Positions 27,505-36,000 of a stretch of DNA of 64,000 nucleotides are shown here, in pieces. The notes beneath the pieces are model-generated. The model searched no databases. It was given only the letters and a program-made list of their open reading frames with translations, and was not told the origin of the DNA. The stretch is from Dehalococcoidia bacterium. GTDB taxonomy: Bacteria; Chloroflexota; Dehalococcoidia; SpSt-223. The stretch lies in contig BPIC01000006.1 in NCBI GenBank assembly GCA_026003895.1, positions 229,495-293,494 on the forward strand. The letters are read 5' to 3'. How positions within the stretch are numbered: position 1 is the first letter of the stretch; each line of letters begins with the position of its first letter. Both the position numbers and the translations under genes were made by a program.

Positions 27505-27707
27505 TACAGCAGTGCCCGCAGCACCAGCGCCGCACCGACGACGATCAGCGGTACACCGGCCATCGCGCCCACCACCGAAAGCGACAGCATGACGCCGATG
27601 ACGATCAAGACGACGCCGGCCAGCCCGAGCAACAGCCGACCGACGATCCCGAGAAGCGCCGTCAGGAGGCCCCAGATCCAGCGAAACGGCGCAAGCAGAC
27701 AGCCCAT
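27504..27707 (-). CDS. small membrane protein (67 aa)
   Basis: GCLLAPFRWIWGLLTALLGI followed by a second long hydrophobic stretch (LLLGLAGVVLIVIGVMLSLS ... VPLIVVGAALVLRALL) gives two to three membrane helices with almost no soluble part. ATG 27707 is preceded by GGAAGGG. It is co-transcribed with the MFS gene. Function unknown. Confidence 0.6.
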   Translation of the reverse strand: MGCLLAPFRWIWGLLTALLGIVGRLLLGLAGVVLIVIGVMLSLSVVGAMAGVPLIVVGAALVLRALL

Positions 27708-27772
27708 TGACACCCTTCCGTATACAGCCGCTTCTCCGATGGTAGGCCGGCCGCCGGAAGGAGTCAAACCAA

Positions 27773-27907
27773 TCAGGGGTCCGAGCAGTCGCGCGTGAAA
27801 CCGCAGCGCGGGCAAACGAGCTTGCAGTGCCGATCGATCATCGGCGTATCGCAGAGATCGCAGCGAACCGGGGACGGTGGCGCTTGCCGGGCAGGCGGTC
27901 GATCCAT
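27773..27907 (-). CDS. 44-aa zinc-ribbon micro-protein
   Basis: Too short for many gene callers. It encodes a Pro-rich start (MDRPPARQAPPSPV), then CDLCDTPM and LVCPRCGFTRDCSDP. The two CxxC knuckles make a single zinc ribbon covering nearly the whole protein. The stop lies 65 bp upstream of the next small gene and the start is 5 bp after the acyl-CoA ligase stop. Possibly a protein- or nucleic-acid-binding zinc ribbon; no further function can be assigned. Confidence 0.6.
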   Translation of the reverse strand: MDRPPARQAPPSPVRCDLCDTPMIDRHCKLVCPRCGFTRDCSDP

Positions 27908-27911
27908 GGCG

Positions 27912-29393
27912 TCATTGTACGCTTGAGAACCCGGCCGGCGCATCGCCATCCCGGGCCGGATAGTCCGCGAACAGCGCCCGCAGTGCTGCCTTATCGACCT
28001 TGCCACCGCTGTTGCGAGGGAGTGCATCGACGATAGCGATCTGTTTCGGGCGCTTCGGGCCGGCGAGGCGGCGGCGCAAGGCCTCGGAGATGGCAGCGGC
28101 GTCGAGCGCCGCGCCGGGCATCGCGACGACAACGGCGACCACTCGTTCGCCCCAATCGGGATCGGGCACCCCCAGCACGGCAGCGTCGGCGATCGACGGC
28201 AGTTCACGCAACGCCGCCTCAACCTCCGCCGGGTAGACGTTCACCCCGCCGCTGATGATCATCTCCTTGCTGCGCCCAACCAGATACAGAAAGCCATCTT
28301 CGTCAAACCGGCCGAGATCGCCGGTGCGATACCAGCCGTCACTGAACGCCTCACCGAGAGGCACCCCGAGATACCCGGAGATCATCCCCGGCGAGCGATA
28401 CCAAATCTCGCCGACCTCACCCGGCCGCACCGCCCCTTCCAGCCGGACCTCCGTTCCCCACATTGGTCGGCCGACCGACCCCGGCTTGGCCGAGTGCTCG
28501 CCGGGGCCGAGCGTTGTTACTCCGCCCGCTTCGACCGAGGCATAGTAGTCATAGAGGTTCGGCGTCAGCCGCGCGAGGACAGCGTCGCGGTCCACCGCTG
28601 GGAGCGCTGCGCCGCTACTGATCAGCGCCCGCATCGTCGGCCATGGCCCCCCGCCCGCTGCCACGATTCGGTGGAGCATGGTCGGGACAACGCAGGCAGT
28701 GGTAATCCCTGCCTCACGGACAATTCGGTCCGCGGCTGCCGCGTCGAATTTGCCCGGCAGCCACACAGTCGCGCCGAGATAGAGATGTGAAAGGGTGAAG
28801 CTGCGCCCCCCACCGGTATGGAGCGGCATGAGGTTCAAGTAGCGATCCTCGGCACTGAAGCGAAAGGTGACGACTTGGGCAAGAAATCGAAAGGCCATCG
28901 CCGCGTGGCTGACGACCGCGCCTTTCGGCTTGCCGGTAGTGCCAGACGAGAGCATCACGAAACAGGGGTCATCGCTCGCCGGTGCCCGGTCGGCGTCACC
29001 ACCGGCGATCAGCGCGTCGAACGCGCCGTCCTCGAGGGCAACGAGAAGCCGCCCGGCCGGCCACCCGTCAGATTCGCGCTCGGCGAGGAGCGCCGCCGGC
29101 GAGAAGCGATCGGCAACGTCGGCGATCTCTTCGGGTGTCGAGGCGACATCGATTGGCAAGGCGGCTGCGCCGAGGCGCGTCACAGCAAGGATCGCCTCGA
29201 CATGTTCGCGGCGATTGCCGATGGCGATGGCGACCCGATCACCGGGCCTGATGCCCCGCCGAGCAAGTCCAGCGGCCAGGCCGCTGATGCGATCGGCAAG
29301 CTCGCGGAAGGTCGTTGTCCGGGCTGGCTCGACGATCGCTGGCCGGTCGGGAGCTCGCCGGGCCACGGCGTGGACAGCGTTACAGAGATTCAT
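27912..29393 (-). CDS. AMP-binding (ANL) acyl-CoA synthetase/ligase
   Basis: 493 residues. P-loop SSGTTGKPKGA near 150; A5-like YYASVEAGG; A7/A8 GWYRTGDLGRF and VGRSKEMIISGGVNVYPAEV; A10 Lys in PRNSGGKVDK. It activates a carboxylic acid as acyl-AMP and transfers it to CoA. Downstream of two acyl-CoA dehydrogenases, but separated from them by a terminator, it probably feeds the same fatty, cyclic or steroid-like acid degradation. Confidence 0.88.
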   Translation of the reverse strand: MNLCNAVHAVARRAPDRPAIVEPARTTTFRELADRISGLAAGLARRGIRPGDRVAIAIGNRREHVEAILAVTRLGAAALPIDVASTPEEIADVADRFSPAALLAERESDGWPAGRLLVALEDGAFDALIAGGDADRAPASDDPCFVMLSSGTTGKPKGAVVSHAAMAFRFLAQVVTFRFSAEDRYLNLMPLHTGGGRSFTLSHLYLGATVWLPGKFDAAAADRIVREAGITTACVVPTMLHRIVAAGGGPWPTMRALISSGAALPAVDRDAVLARLTPNLYDYYASVEAGGVTTLGPGEHSAKPGSVGRPMWGTEVRLEGAVRPGEVGEIWYRSPGMISGYLGVPLGEAFSDGWYRTGDLGRFDEDGFLYLVGRSKEMIISGGVNVYPAEVEAALRELPSIADAAVLGVPDPDWGERVVAVVVAMPGAALDAAAISEALRRRLAGPKRPKQIAIVDALPRNSGGKVDKAALRALFADYPARDGDAPAGFSSVQ

Positions 29394-29425
29394 GGGGCAG
29401 CTCGGCCTCCTGCCGGCGGGGATCG

Positions 29426-29452
29426 AAAAAGGGGCAGACGGCTGCCTGCCCC
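29426..29452 (-). terminator. rho-independent terminator
   Basis: On the minus strand GGGGCAG-GCAGCCGT-CTGCCCC forms a 7-bp G/C stem with an 8-nt loop, directly followed by TTTTTC. It lies 20 nt after the stop of the acyl-CoA dehydrogenase at 29473 and before the acyl-CoA synthetase start. This is the clearest intrinsic terminator in the window. Confidence 0.85.
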
Positions 29453-29472
29453 TTGGTCCTCGCCGTCGATCC

Positions 29473-30654
29473 TTAGCGCGGGAGGCCGAGCACCCGCAGC
29501 GCGACGGTGTTCAGCGCGTTCTCCGGTGTTCCGCCGTTGTGGGCGCCGGCAATCGAGCCCATGTAGCGCCGTTCCCAGCGCGCCGCGAGCGGCGCGAACT
29601 TCGGCGAGTAGTGGCCAACCTGGCTGCCCATCCCGATCACGTCGCAGGCGAACTTGACATGGAGCTGGCCATAGGTCTTCGTCCACACCTGACGCACCGC
29701 GGTCTCGCGGTCCGGCGCCGGGCCGCCGTTTTCCAGCATCGAGGCAACTCGGTAGGCGAGCAATCTCGAAATCTGATTGTGGATCATGAATTCGGCCAGA
29801 CCATTCTGGACCCAATCGTCTTCGATGAGCGGACGCCCGTTGACCTTCGTCTCCTTGGCATACAGCACGAGGTCTTCGAGGTCGCGCCGCGTCTCGGTCC
29901 AGCCGCCAAGGCCAGCCGATCGCATCGTGTTGAGCGTCATGGCGAGGTGATAGAACCCGCGGTTCAGCTCGCCCAGCACGGCATCTGCCGGGACGCGAAC
30001 ATCCTCGAAGTATACTTGGTTGACCCGGTAGCCATCCATCGTCCAGAGCGGCAGCATCTGGATGCCCGGTGTCTTCATGTCGAGCACCATGATCGAGATT
30101 CCCCGGTGGCGCTCAGCACTGGGGTCAGTCCGCACGAGGACCCAGTAGTAATCCGAATCCTGCAGGTGCTCGGTGTACATCTTGTTGCCGTTGATCACCC
30201 ACTCGTCGCCGTCGCGGACGGCGCGAGTCTCGATCGAGGCGAGATCGGTACCGGCGTTCGCCTCCGTCATGCCGACGGACCAGGTCGATTCACCGCGGGC
30301 GATCGGCGGGAGGTATTTCTTTTTTTGCTCTTCCGTACCGTAGTGAATGAGAGCCGGGCCGACGAAGTTGGCGGCAACCTGATGAGCGGCGACCGGTGCG
30401 TGGGCCGCCGCCATCTCCTCGTCAAAGACGAGCCGGTGCCAGACATCCATCCCCATGCCGCCATATTCCTTCGGCCAGGTGAGCGTCAGCCAGCCCTTCT
30501 GTCCGAGCTTGCGCGTGAACGCTTTGTTAAAGCCGTGGGGATAGTCCGTGCAGTGCGCGTACTCGTCCCGGATCTCGGGAGTCAGTTCCCGTTTTAGGAA
30601 CTCGCGGACTTCCAATCGGAACTTTTCGGCTGCTTCGGGGAAGGTGAAGTCCAT
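29473..30654 (-). CDS. acyl-CoA dehydrogenase, subunit 1
   Basis: 393-residue FAD enzyme. Acyl-CoA dehydrogenase motifs WPKEYGGMGMDVW, SVGMTEANAGTDLA and GDEWVINGNKMYTEH, and a C-terminal GAHNGGTPENALNTVALRVL are visible. It oxidises an acyl-CoA thioester to the 2-enoyl form. It is 14 bp after a second acyl-CoA dehydrogenase gene, and neighbouring pairs of unlike dehydrogenases often make alpha2-beta2 enzymes for steroid side-chain or cyclic substrates. Natural chain length unknown. Confidence 0.88.
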   Translation of the reverse strand: MDFTFPEAAEKFRLEVREFLKRELTPEIRDEYAHCTDYPHGFNKAFTRKLGQKGWLTLTWPKEYGGMGMDVWHRLVFDEEMAAAHAPVAAHQVAANFVGPALIHYGTEEQKKKYLPPIARGESTWSVGMTEANAGTDLASIETRAVRDGDEWVINGNKMYTEHLQDSDYYWVLVRTDPSAERHRGISIMVLDMKTPGIQMLPLWTMDGYRVNQVYFEDVRVPADAVLGELNRGFYHLAMTLNTMRSAGLGGWTETRRDLEDLVLYAKETKVNGRPLIEDDWVQNGLAEFMIHNQISRLLAYRVASMLENGGPAPDRETAVRQVWTKTYGQLHVKFACDVIGMGSQVGHYSPKFAPLAARWERRYMGSIAGAHNGGTPENALNTVALRVLGLPR

Positions 30655-30668
30655 GTCCTCTCCTCGTC

Positions 30669-31811
30669 CTAGTGATGCTCTGCCGGTTGCGCCATTTCGG
30701 CCAACAAAGCGGTCACGCGCTTCTTATGCCAGCGAGGATGCCCGAGGATCACCTCGGCACCCTTCGCTTTCCGAAAATACAGCTCCATCTCAGAGCCGCG
30801 AATGAACCCTGCGCCACCGTGGATATGACACCCCTCAATCGACGCATTGGTGTAGGCATCGCTCGCCGCGGCCTTGGCGATCGCCACCTCCAGCCGTGCG
30901 TCCTGCCCGACGGCCAATCGGTAGGCCGCTTCGTAGACACACAACTGAGCCCCGGTGATCTCGGTGACGACGCGTGCCATCTTGTGCTGCAGCGCTTGGA
31001 ACGAGCCAATCGGCCGGCCAAACTGCACCCGCTGCTTGGAATAATCGACCGCGAGCTCGAGACAGCGCTCGGCGGCACCGATGGAGGCGGCGCTATGCAC
31101 CACCGCTGCCTTCGCGAGGACGTCTTGGAAGGCGCTCCATCCGCCGCGTTCTGGTCCGAGCACCGCCTCGGCCTCCGCGCCGTCCAACTCAACGATGTAT
31201 TGATGGTCTTTCCCAATGGTGTCGAGAATCGTCAGTTTGACCCCATTGACTTTCGGGTCGACGAGGAAGAAGGCGATGGCGTCGTCGCCCTCGCCAGAGC
31301 GCGCCGCCACGATCAGCAGGTCGGCCACGTGGGCATAGCTGATGTAGAGCTTGGTGCCCGTCAGCTTCCAGCCGTTGCCACTCCGCTCGGCCCGCGTCTC
31401 GACGCCCCAAGCATCATACGTTCCGGTTGGCTCGGTCAACGCGACGACGAAAATCTTCTCGCCGGAGGCAAGCTTCGGCAAGAGATCACGCTTTTGCTCC
31501 TCGGAGCCGAGCGCGAGAATCGTCAGTGCTGCCTCAACGCCCGAGGCGAAGAGCGGACTCGGCAGGAGCGAGCGCCCGACCTCCTCAAAGAGGATGGCCA
31601 TGTCGCTCACGTCGCCGCCTTGGCCGCCGTACTCTTCTGGGATCATCAGACCAGTCCAACCGAGCTCGCAGACCTGTTTCCAGACGGCGGGATCGAAGCC
31701 GATGCGATCTTCCTCCATTTGACGGACGATTGCCGGATTGACGACCGTCTGTAGGAATTCACGGGCAGTGCGCTTCAAAACCTGTTGTGTTTCGCTCGGA
31801 CCGAGGTCCAT
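30669..31811 (-). CDS. acyl-CoA dehydrogenase, subunit 2
   Basis: 380 residues. IPEEYGGQGGDVSDMAILFE, VALTEPTGTYDAWG, NGWKLTGTKLYISYAHVADL and the C-terminal HGGAGFIRGSEMELYFRKAK identify the family. ATG 31811 is preceded by GAGAGGTGG. Upstream in-frame codons reach 31883 but precede the conserved start. It is the first gene of the dehydrogenase operon, with a divergent promoter shared with the gene at 31949. Confidence 0.88.
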   Translation of the reverse strand: MDLGPSETQQVLKRTAREFLQTVVNPAIVRQMEEDRIGFDPAVWKQVCELGWTGLMIPEEYGGQGGDVSDMAILFEEVGRSLLPSPLFASGVEAALTILALGSEEQKRDLLPKLASGEKIFVVALTEPTGTYDAWGVETRAERSGNGWKLTGTKLYISYAHVADLLIVAARSGEGDDAIAFFLVDPKVNGVKLTILDTIGKDHQYIVELDGAEAEAVLGPERGGWSAFQDVLAKAAVVHSAASIGAAERCLELAVDYSKQRVQFGRPIGSFQALQHKMARVVTEITGAQLCVYEAAYRLAVGQDARLEVAIAKAAASDAYTNASIEGCHIHGGAGFIRGSEMELYFRKAKGAEVILGHPRWHKKRVTALLAEMAQPAEHH

Positions 31812-31870
31812 CCACCTCTCCTCAAGGACGGCACGCCGACGGACGGCCAACGCTGGTTTCTCGAATGCGC

Positions 31871-31900
31871 ATTGTACTGCCAAGCGGCAAGCGTATACAA
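31871..31900. promoter_or_regulatory. overlapping divergent promoters
   Basis: Minus strand: TTGTAT (31900-31895), 18-bp spacer, TACAAT (31876-31871), driving the acyl-CoA dehydrogenases. Plus strand: TTGTAC (31872-31877), 16-bp spacer, TATACA (31894-31899), driving the gene at 31949. The -35 of each coincides with the -10 of the other, so only one polymerase could bind at a time. Confidence 0.5.
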
Positions 31901-31948
31901 ACCCGACACCCGATGGGAATCACGGAGAACCAACAAAGGAGGACCCCT

Positions 31949-32332
31949 ATGGATGCCGTCACGTTCTGGTCCAGCCTCGCGCCGCTCGGCATCGTTCGGC
32001 TCATCGTTCGCAATGCCGCCGGCTTGATCGAAGTCGATCGCGCGCTCGATGACCCGCGCCTCTCCGATCGATTCGTCAACTTTCCCGGACGTCCGATTGA
32101 CCTTCATTTTTATCGCGCGATGACCTACCAACTCGAGTTCCGCGACGGTCCAAACGATCACACGGGCCGAGTCGAGCACGGGATCATCGCCCGCGACACC
32201 GCAGGAAACGAACTGTTTCAGATCTTCCTCGTACGCCCGGCCGGAAGCGACGAACACGACCCGGCCTGTGTCGAGGCATATCGCGCTCTCCGTGTCCGTG
32301 CGGAGGCGGGTGACCTCACGCAACGCCCGTGA
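31949..32332 (+). CDS. hypothetical protein (127 aa)
   Basis: ATG 31949 follows a strong AAAGGAGG site. The protein contains GLIEVDRALDDPRLSDRFVN, PIDLHFYRAMTYQLEFRDG and IARDTAGNELFQIFLVRPAG. It is soluble, with an alternating beta pattern faintly like the heme-utilisation ChuX/HutX fold, but I cannot assign a family. It is divergent from the acyl-CoA dehydrogenase operon and convergent with the binding protein. Confidence 0.7.
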   Translation: MDAVTFWSSLAPLGIVRLIVRNAAGLIEVDRALDDPRLSDRFVNFPGRPIDLHFYRAMTYQLEFRDGPNDHTGRVEHGIIARDTAGNELFQIFLVRPAGSDEHDPACVEAYRALRVRAEAGDLTQRP

Positions 32333-32456
32333 TCCGAGACCTCGCGCGTCGGCCACGGCCTGCCGGCCCACACCGCCGATCCACAGGTCAGACGGCTCAT
32401 ACCAGCTCCGTGGGGCAACCCGCACCAGTCCGCATCGGCGACTGAGCGGCGGGCCG

Positions 32457-33995
32457 TTACCACCATCCGAGGATCTGGCGATGGGCCGACCAGACGGTCG
32501 TCTGCGCCCCAAGAAAGAGCGGGCCAAGCGCCCACGCGTCCACCGGCTCCCGGATCACCCACCCCGTCTCCACCTCGGCAATATGCGCACACGGCGCAAA
32601 CTCCAAAATTTCCCGCTGAATTTGCCGGTACATCTCCGGTTGCTCCGCCGCCTCCGCCTGCCGGATAGCGCGGAGCCGATCCGTCCACCGCTTGTCACGG
32701 ATGTTCTTGCCGCCCCACATCCCCAGCGGCGGGTCGTAATCGTGACCAAGGTCATACATCGGTTCATAGAGCGCGTGGCCGCACTCTTCTTTGAACCACA
32801 TCGGCACTTTCGTCCCGAACGGCAAGCTGGTCTGGAGCCGCACCTCAACCACGATCCCGAGCGGTTTGAGCGCCTCACGAACAATCTCCCCAAACCGCAG
32901 CGACTCGCAACTGGGTTGGATGTAGAGCTGCGTCTCAAACCCCGCAGGATAGCCACTCTCCCCCAACAGCCGCTTCGCCTCAGCGAGATCGGTGGCATAG
33001 TGCCAGAACTCGTCGGTGGAGTACTTCGAGACGCTCGGGATGGGCGACTTGGAGAGGCGGCCGTAGCCGTGGTAAACCTGCTCGAGGATGCGCTGGTAGG
33101 GCAGAGCGTAGCAAATGGCTTGGCGAACCCGTTGGTCGTCGAACGGCGGCTCCAGCCAATTGAACTCCAGCGTCGAGTGGTTGGCCCGCACCCGGATGAT
33201 CCGATAGTCCGGCCGCCCCGCGAACCGTGCGAGTTCTTCGGGATACAGCCCAAGCAAGAAGTTCGCCTCACCACGCTCGACCAGCCGCATGCCCTCGTCG
33301 CGGGTCGCGGCTGGTACTTGGGTCACCCGCTCGATGCCCGGCTTCCCGGCCCAGTAGTCGTCCCGCGCCCGGAACTCGAGGACATCGGCCGACTGGCGTT
33401 CGAGCGCAAATGCGCCAAAGCCGGCCACATGATGCGCCAGCCATTCAGTCGCCCACGGATCGTTGGGATCAGCGTGGCGCCGCGCCTCGGTCGAATCGAC
33501 GACGTTGTTCGTGGCGAAGATGAGATACTGCGGAAATTCCGGATTCGGGCCAATCAGGCGAAAGCGGACCGTGAAGCGGTCGAGCGCTTCAACGTCGTCG
33601 GCGCTCTGCACTCCAGCCATCCGTCGTGACCGCCACAGCCCCACGCCCCGCAGCGCGTAGACACGCTGCCACGCCCAGACCACATCTTCGGCGGTCAACT
33701 CGTTGCCAAACTGGCTGCGAACGCCCTCGCGCAGCCGGACCGTCCAGCAGCGGTAACCGTCGGACGGCTCCCACGCAACGGCGAGGCGTGGTTGCAGGTC
33801 TTCCGAGACGGGGTAGCGGACCCCGTCGCTGTCTTCGGCGATACGCGGCGTCGTGAGCGGCTCGTAGGGCAGATGGATCGTGTGATACGGGGCAGGACGG
33901 TGCTCGCGGCCAACGTGGGCGACATCAGGATCCCAAGTCACGTCGATCTGGTGACGGTCGACCGGCCAGACGAGATGCGTAGAGGAAGGGCTCAT
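32457..33995 (-). CDS. ABC-type peptide/solute-binding protein, family 5, without a signal peptide
   Basis: 512 residues. Family-5 features include the first domain EDLQPRLAVAWEPSDGYRCW and VRLREGVRSQFGNELTAEDV, then VRQAICYALPYQRILEQVYH and LAEAKRLLGESGYPAGFETQ. Such proteins normally bind peptides or nickel/glycosides outside the membrane. Here residues 1-40 (MSPSSTHLVWPVDRHQIDVT) carry no hydrophobic leader or lipobox, and no permease or ATPase is nearby. ATG 33995 has GGAG upstream. It may be an orphan or cytosolic derivative, or the start may be mis-sequenced. Confidence 0.82.
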   Translation of the reverse strand: MSPSSTHLVWPVDRHQIDVTWDPDVAHVGREHRPAPYHTIHLPYEPLTTPRIAEDSDGVRYPVSEDLQPRLAVAWEPSDGYRCWTVRLREGVRSQFGNELTAEDVVWAWQRVYALRGVGLWRSRRMAGVQSADDVEALDRFTVRFRLIGPNPEFPQYLIFATNNVVDSTEARRHADPNDPWATEWLAHHVAGFGAFALERQSADVLEFRARDDYWAGKPGIERVTQVPAATRDEGMRLVERGEANFLLGLYPEELARFAGRPDYRIIRVRANHSTLEFNWLEPPFDDQRVRQAICYALPYQRILEQVYHGYGRLSKSPIPSVSKYSTDEFWHYATDLAEAKRLLGESGYPAGFETQLYIQPSCESLRFGEIVREALKPLGIVVEVRLQTSLPFGTKVPMWFKEECGHALYEPMYDLGHDYDPPLGMWGGKNIRDKRWTDRLRAIRQAEAAEQPEMYRQIQREILEFAPCAHIAEVETGWVIREPVDAWALGPLFLGAQTTVWSAHRQILGWW

Positions 33996-34359
33996 CAGGC
34001 GCTCCAATCGATTGAATGGATGCACTATACCGGGTTCGTTGCGCGCGATCGGCTCAGCACCGTCCTACCCGGAACCCGCGGACCCGCCGCAGTCGCCGCC
34101 GAGCCGCAGGATCGACGCACCCACCGGGAATGGCTCACCCACCGCCTCGGCTTGAGAGTCGCTCCGCCACACCGGCAGTTCCCAACCGGACTCGGTCCCT
34201 GAGACGCGGGGTGGTCAGCCGGTCGCGGATGGCCGGGAGGCTCGGGCAGACGCCGGAGCATCACGAAAAGGGGTGTGCCCTGTCATGGCTGCGCCGGCGT
34301 CAGCACGCCATCCCGCGGGCGGATACGATCGGTGGAACGGACGCGGAGGGAAACGCGCA
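33996..34359. other. intergenic region with divergent promoters
   Basis: No gene is convincing. TATAGT on the minus strand (34029-34024) is a good -10 for the family-5 binding protein. TACGAT at 34325-34330 is a possible -10 for the plus-strand gene at 34360, which has GCGGAGGG as its ribosome-binding site. The rest of the ~364 bp shows no motif I recognise. Confidence 0.4.
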
Positions 34360-34869
34360 ATGACCGCCCCCTATGACGCGATGGCCGATTGGGAGGTCCC
34401 CCTCTGGAACCAGCAAGCGGGGATCTGGAGCGGACACGTCACCACCCGTGAAATCGACGGCGCTGTAATCGACGAACACGACGTCGTCACCGACGTGGCA
34501 ATCGATCTCGCCGGCAATCGCTATGCTCAGCGAGTCGTGGCTACGCGCGGCGCAGCCTCGGAAGTACGCAGCTTCACGGCGCATTGGGACGGCCGCGACT
34601 TGGTGGTCCAAAACGCTCGCTTTGCAGCGCGGGCGCGCGCAGTCGACGGACGCGTTCTCCTGCTCACCGCTCGGAGCAGCGACGGCCGTGTCGAAACGTT
34701 CGAGACCATCCTCCTGCTGTCAGAGTTGACGCGGGCGAGAACGATTCAGCACGTCGAGGATGGAGTGTTGGCCGCGATTACGATCGTCAGCGACGAGCGC
34801 CGAATCGCGCCCGTACCTGGCATCGATTTTGCTGGTGAACCGCTGCCGCGACTCGACCCCGCGCCTTAG
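34360..34869 (+). CDS. hypothetical protein (169 aa), lipocalin-like pattern
   Basis: Begins MTAPYDAMADWEVPLWNQQA then IWSGHVTTREIDGAVIDEHD. It continues with alternating beta strands (VTDVAIDLAGNRYAQRVVAT; SEVRSFTAHWDGRDLVVQNA). The WxG start and strand pattern suggest a small lipocalin-like barrel, but no family is certain. It ends 4 nt inside the convergent gene at 34866. Confidence 0.65.
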   Translation: MTAPYDAMADWEVPLWNQQAGIWSGHVTTREIDGAVIDEHDVVTDVAIDLAGNRYAQRVVATRGAASEVRSFTAHWDGRDLVVQNARFAARARAVDGRVLLLTARSSDGRVETFETILLLSELTRARTIQHVEDGVLAAITIVSDERRIAPVPGIDFAGEPLPRLDPAP

Positions 34870-35291
34870 AGGCGTTGGACGGCAAGCACGACGACCAGCA
34901 CGACAAACGAAGCGACAGCAAGGGCAAGCGCCCAGCGCGACAACCGCGCCGACTGCCACGCGCTCTTGCCTGCAGGTAACCGTCGTGCCACTCGGTTCCG
35001 ACGTCGGATCGTCCGCCGGACCGTTCGCGTGGGGCGCGGACGCTGGGTTACGCTTGGCGGGAGCCAGCTCCGCGGCGGAGCGCCTTCCACTTCGGGCAGG
35101 CGAGCCAGTGCGACGGCGAGCCGCGCGACCTCCTCGACCCGCGCGTCTCCGACTAGGGCATCTTCAGTTGGCCAGACGATCTCACCGCTCGCCGTCAGGA
35201 GCCGCAGCACGCGGGCAATGCCGTCGGTAATCGCCTCATCGAGCTGAGCTTCCAGCCGTCGCGGACCGGCGCGCCAAGTTGTCGTGGTCAC
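34866..35291 (-). CDS. hypothetical protein with C-terminal membrane anchor
   Basis: 141 residues. An N-terminal soluble helical region (RRLEAQLDEAITDGIARVLR) is followed by a very basic linker (RRTIRRRNRVARRLP), then one C-terminal helix (WALALAVASFVVLVVVLAV). A tail-anchored topology is likely. The start GTG 35291 was chosen near GGGGGG; the upstream in-frame part to 35354 is unlikely. No function recognised. Confidence 0.55.
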   Translation of the reverse strand: MTTTTWRAGPRRLEAQLDEAITDGIARVLRLLTASGEIVWPTEDALVGDARVEEVARLAVALARLPEVEGAPPRSWLPPSVTQRPRPTRTVRRTIRRRNRVARRLPAGKSAWQSARLSRWALALAVASFVVLVVVLAVQRL

Positions 35292-35392
35292 GTCGGCGCC
35301 CCCCAGCAAGGTTGGCGAAATCCTACCACCGCCCCTAGGCAAAACTGCAAGCAATTAGCCGTATCGCTCAATTTTGCGAGGCGATTTTCGAC

Positions 35393-35998
35393 TCACCGTT
35401 CCAGCGGCAAACGGAGGCTCTGCCAGAGATACCACGTGGCAATCGAGCGATAGGGACGCCAGCGTTCGCCGAGTGTCATCAGACCTGTCGGAGTCAGGTC
35501 GATTTCGCCGCCGTAAAGGCGGCGAATCGCGGTGCGCAAGCCGAGGTCTCCGACCGGGAGAACATCCTCGCGACCGAGCGCAAAAATCAGGAACATTTCG
35601 GCCGTCCAGCGGCCAATGCCGCGACTCCGCGACAGGTGGGCGACGATCGCCTCGTCGTCCATCTGGTGGAGGTGCTCGATGGCGAGGTCACCGCTCACAG
35701 CGCGCGCCGCCAGTTGGCGCACGGCAATCGCCTTGGCACGCGACAGGCCAGCCGCACGAAGGTCCTCATCGCTCGCCGCGAGGAGCGCCTCCGGCGTCAG
35801 CGCACCGCCGAGAAGGGCCTGCAGCCGGGAGGTGATTGCCTCCGCCGCTCGCGTCGAGATCTGCTGCGCCACAATCGCCGAGACGAGCGCCGCGAAGGTC
35901 GGAGCGCGCCGCGGCGGAGCGTATGGGCCGATCGCATCGATCAGCGCGGCCAAGGTCGGATCCACCGACCGCAGATGCCGGATTGCGTCGCTCGACAT
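35393..35998 (-). CDS. DNA-3-methyladenine glycosylase (AlkA-type HhH-GPD)
   Basis: 201 residues. FAALVSAIVAQQISTRAAEA, then the helix-hairpin-helix LRAAGLSRAKAIAVRQLA, and GIGRWTAEMFLIFALGREDV with the catalytic Asp in VLPVGDLGLRTAI. This is the minimal glycosylase II domain that removes alkylated purines. ATG 35998 follows the SDR stop as TAGGAATG, so the SDR stop region also serves as its ribosome-binding site. It is longer than a Nth-type enzyme in motif spacing and has no iron-sulfur Cys cluster. Confidence 0.88.
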   Translation of the reverse strand: MSSDAIRHLRSVDPTLAALIDAIGPYAPPRRAPTFAALVSAIVAQQISTRAAEAITSRLQALLGGALTPEALLAASDEDLRAAGLSRAKAIAVRQLAARAVSGDLAIEHLHQMDDEAIVAHLSRSRGIGRWTAEMFLIFALGREDVLPVGDLGLRTAIRRLYGGEIDLTPTGLMTLGERWRPYRSIATWYLWQSLRLPLER

Positions 35999-36000
35999 TC

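Noticed and set aside
28867-30597. 576-codon plus-strand frame
   Set aside because: Runs antisense across the acyl-CoA ligase and dehydrogenase genes with low-complexity Arg/Ser/Ala content.
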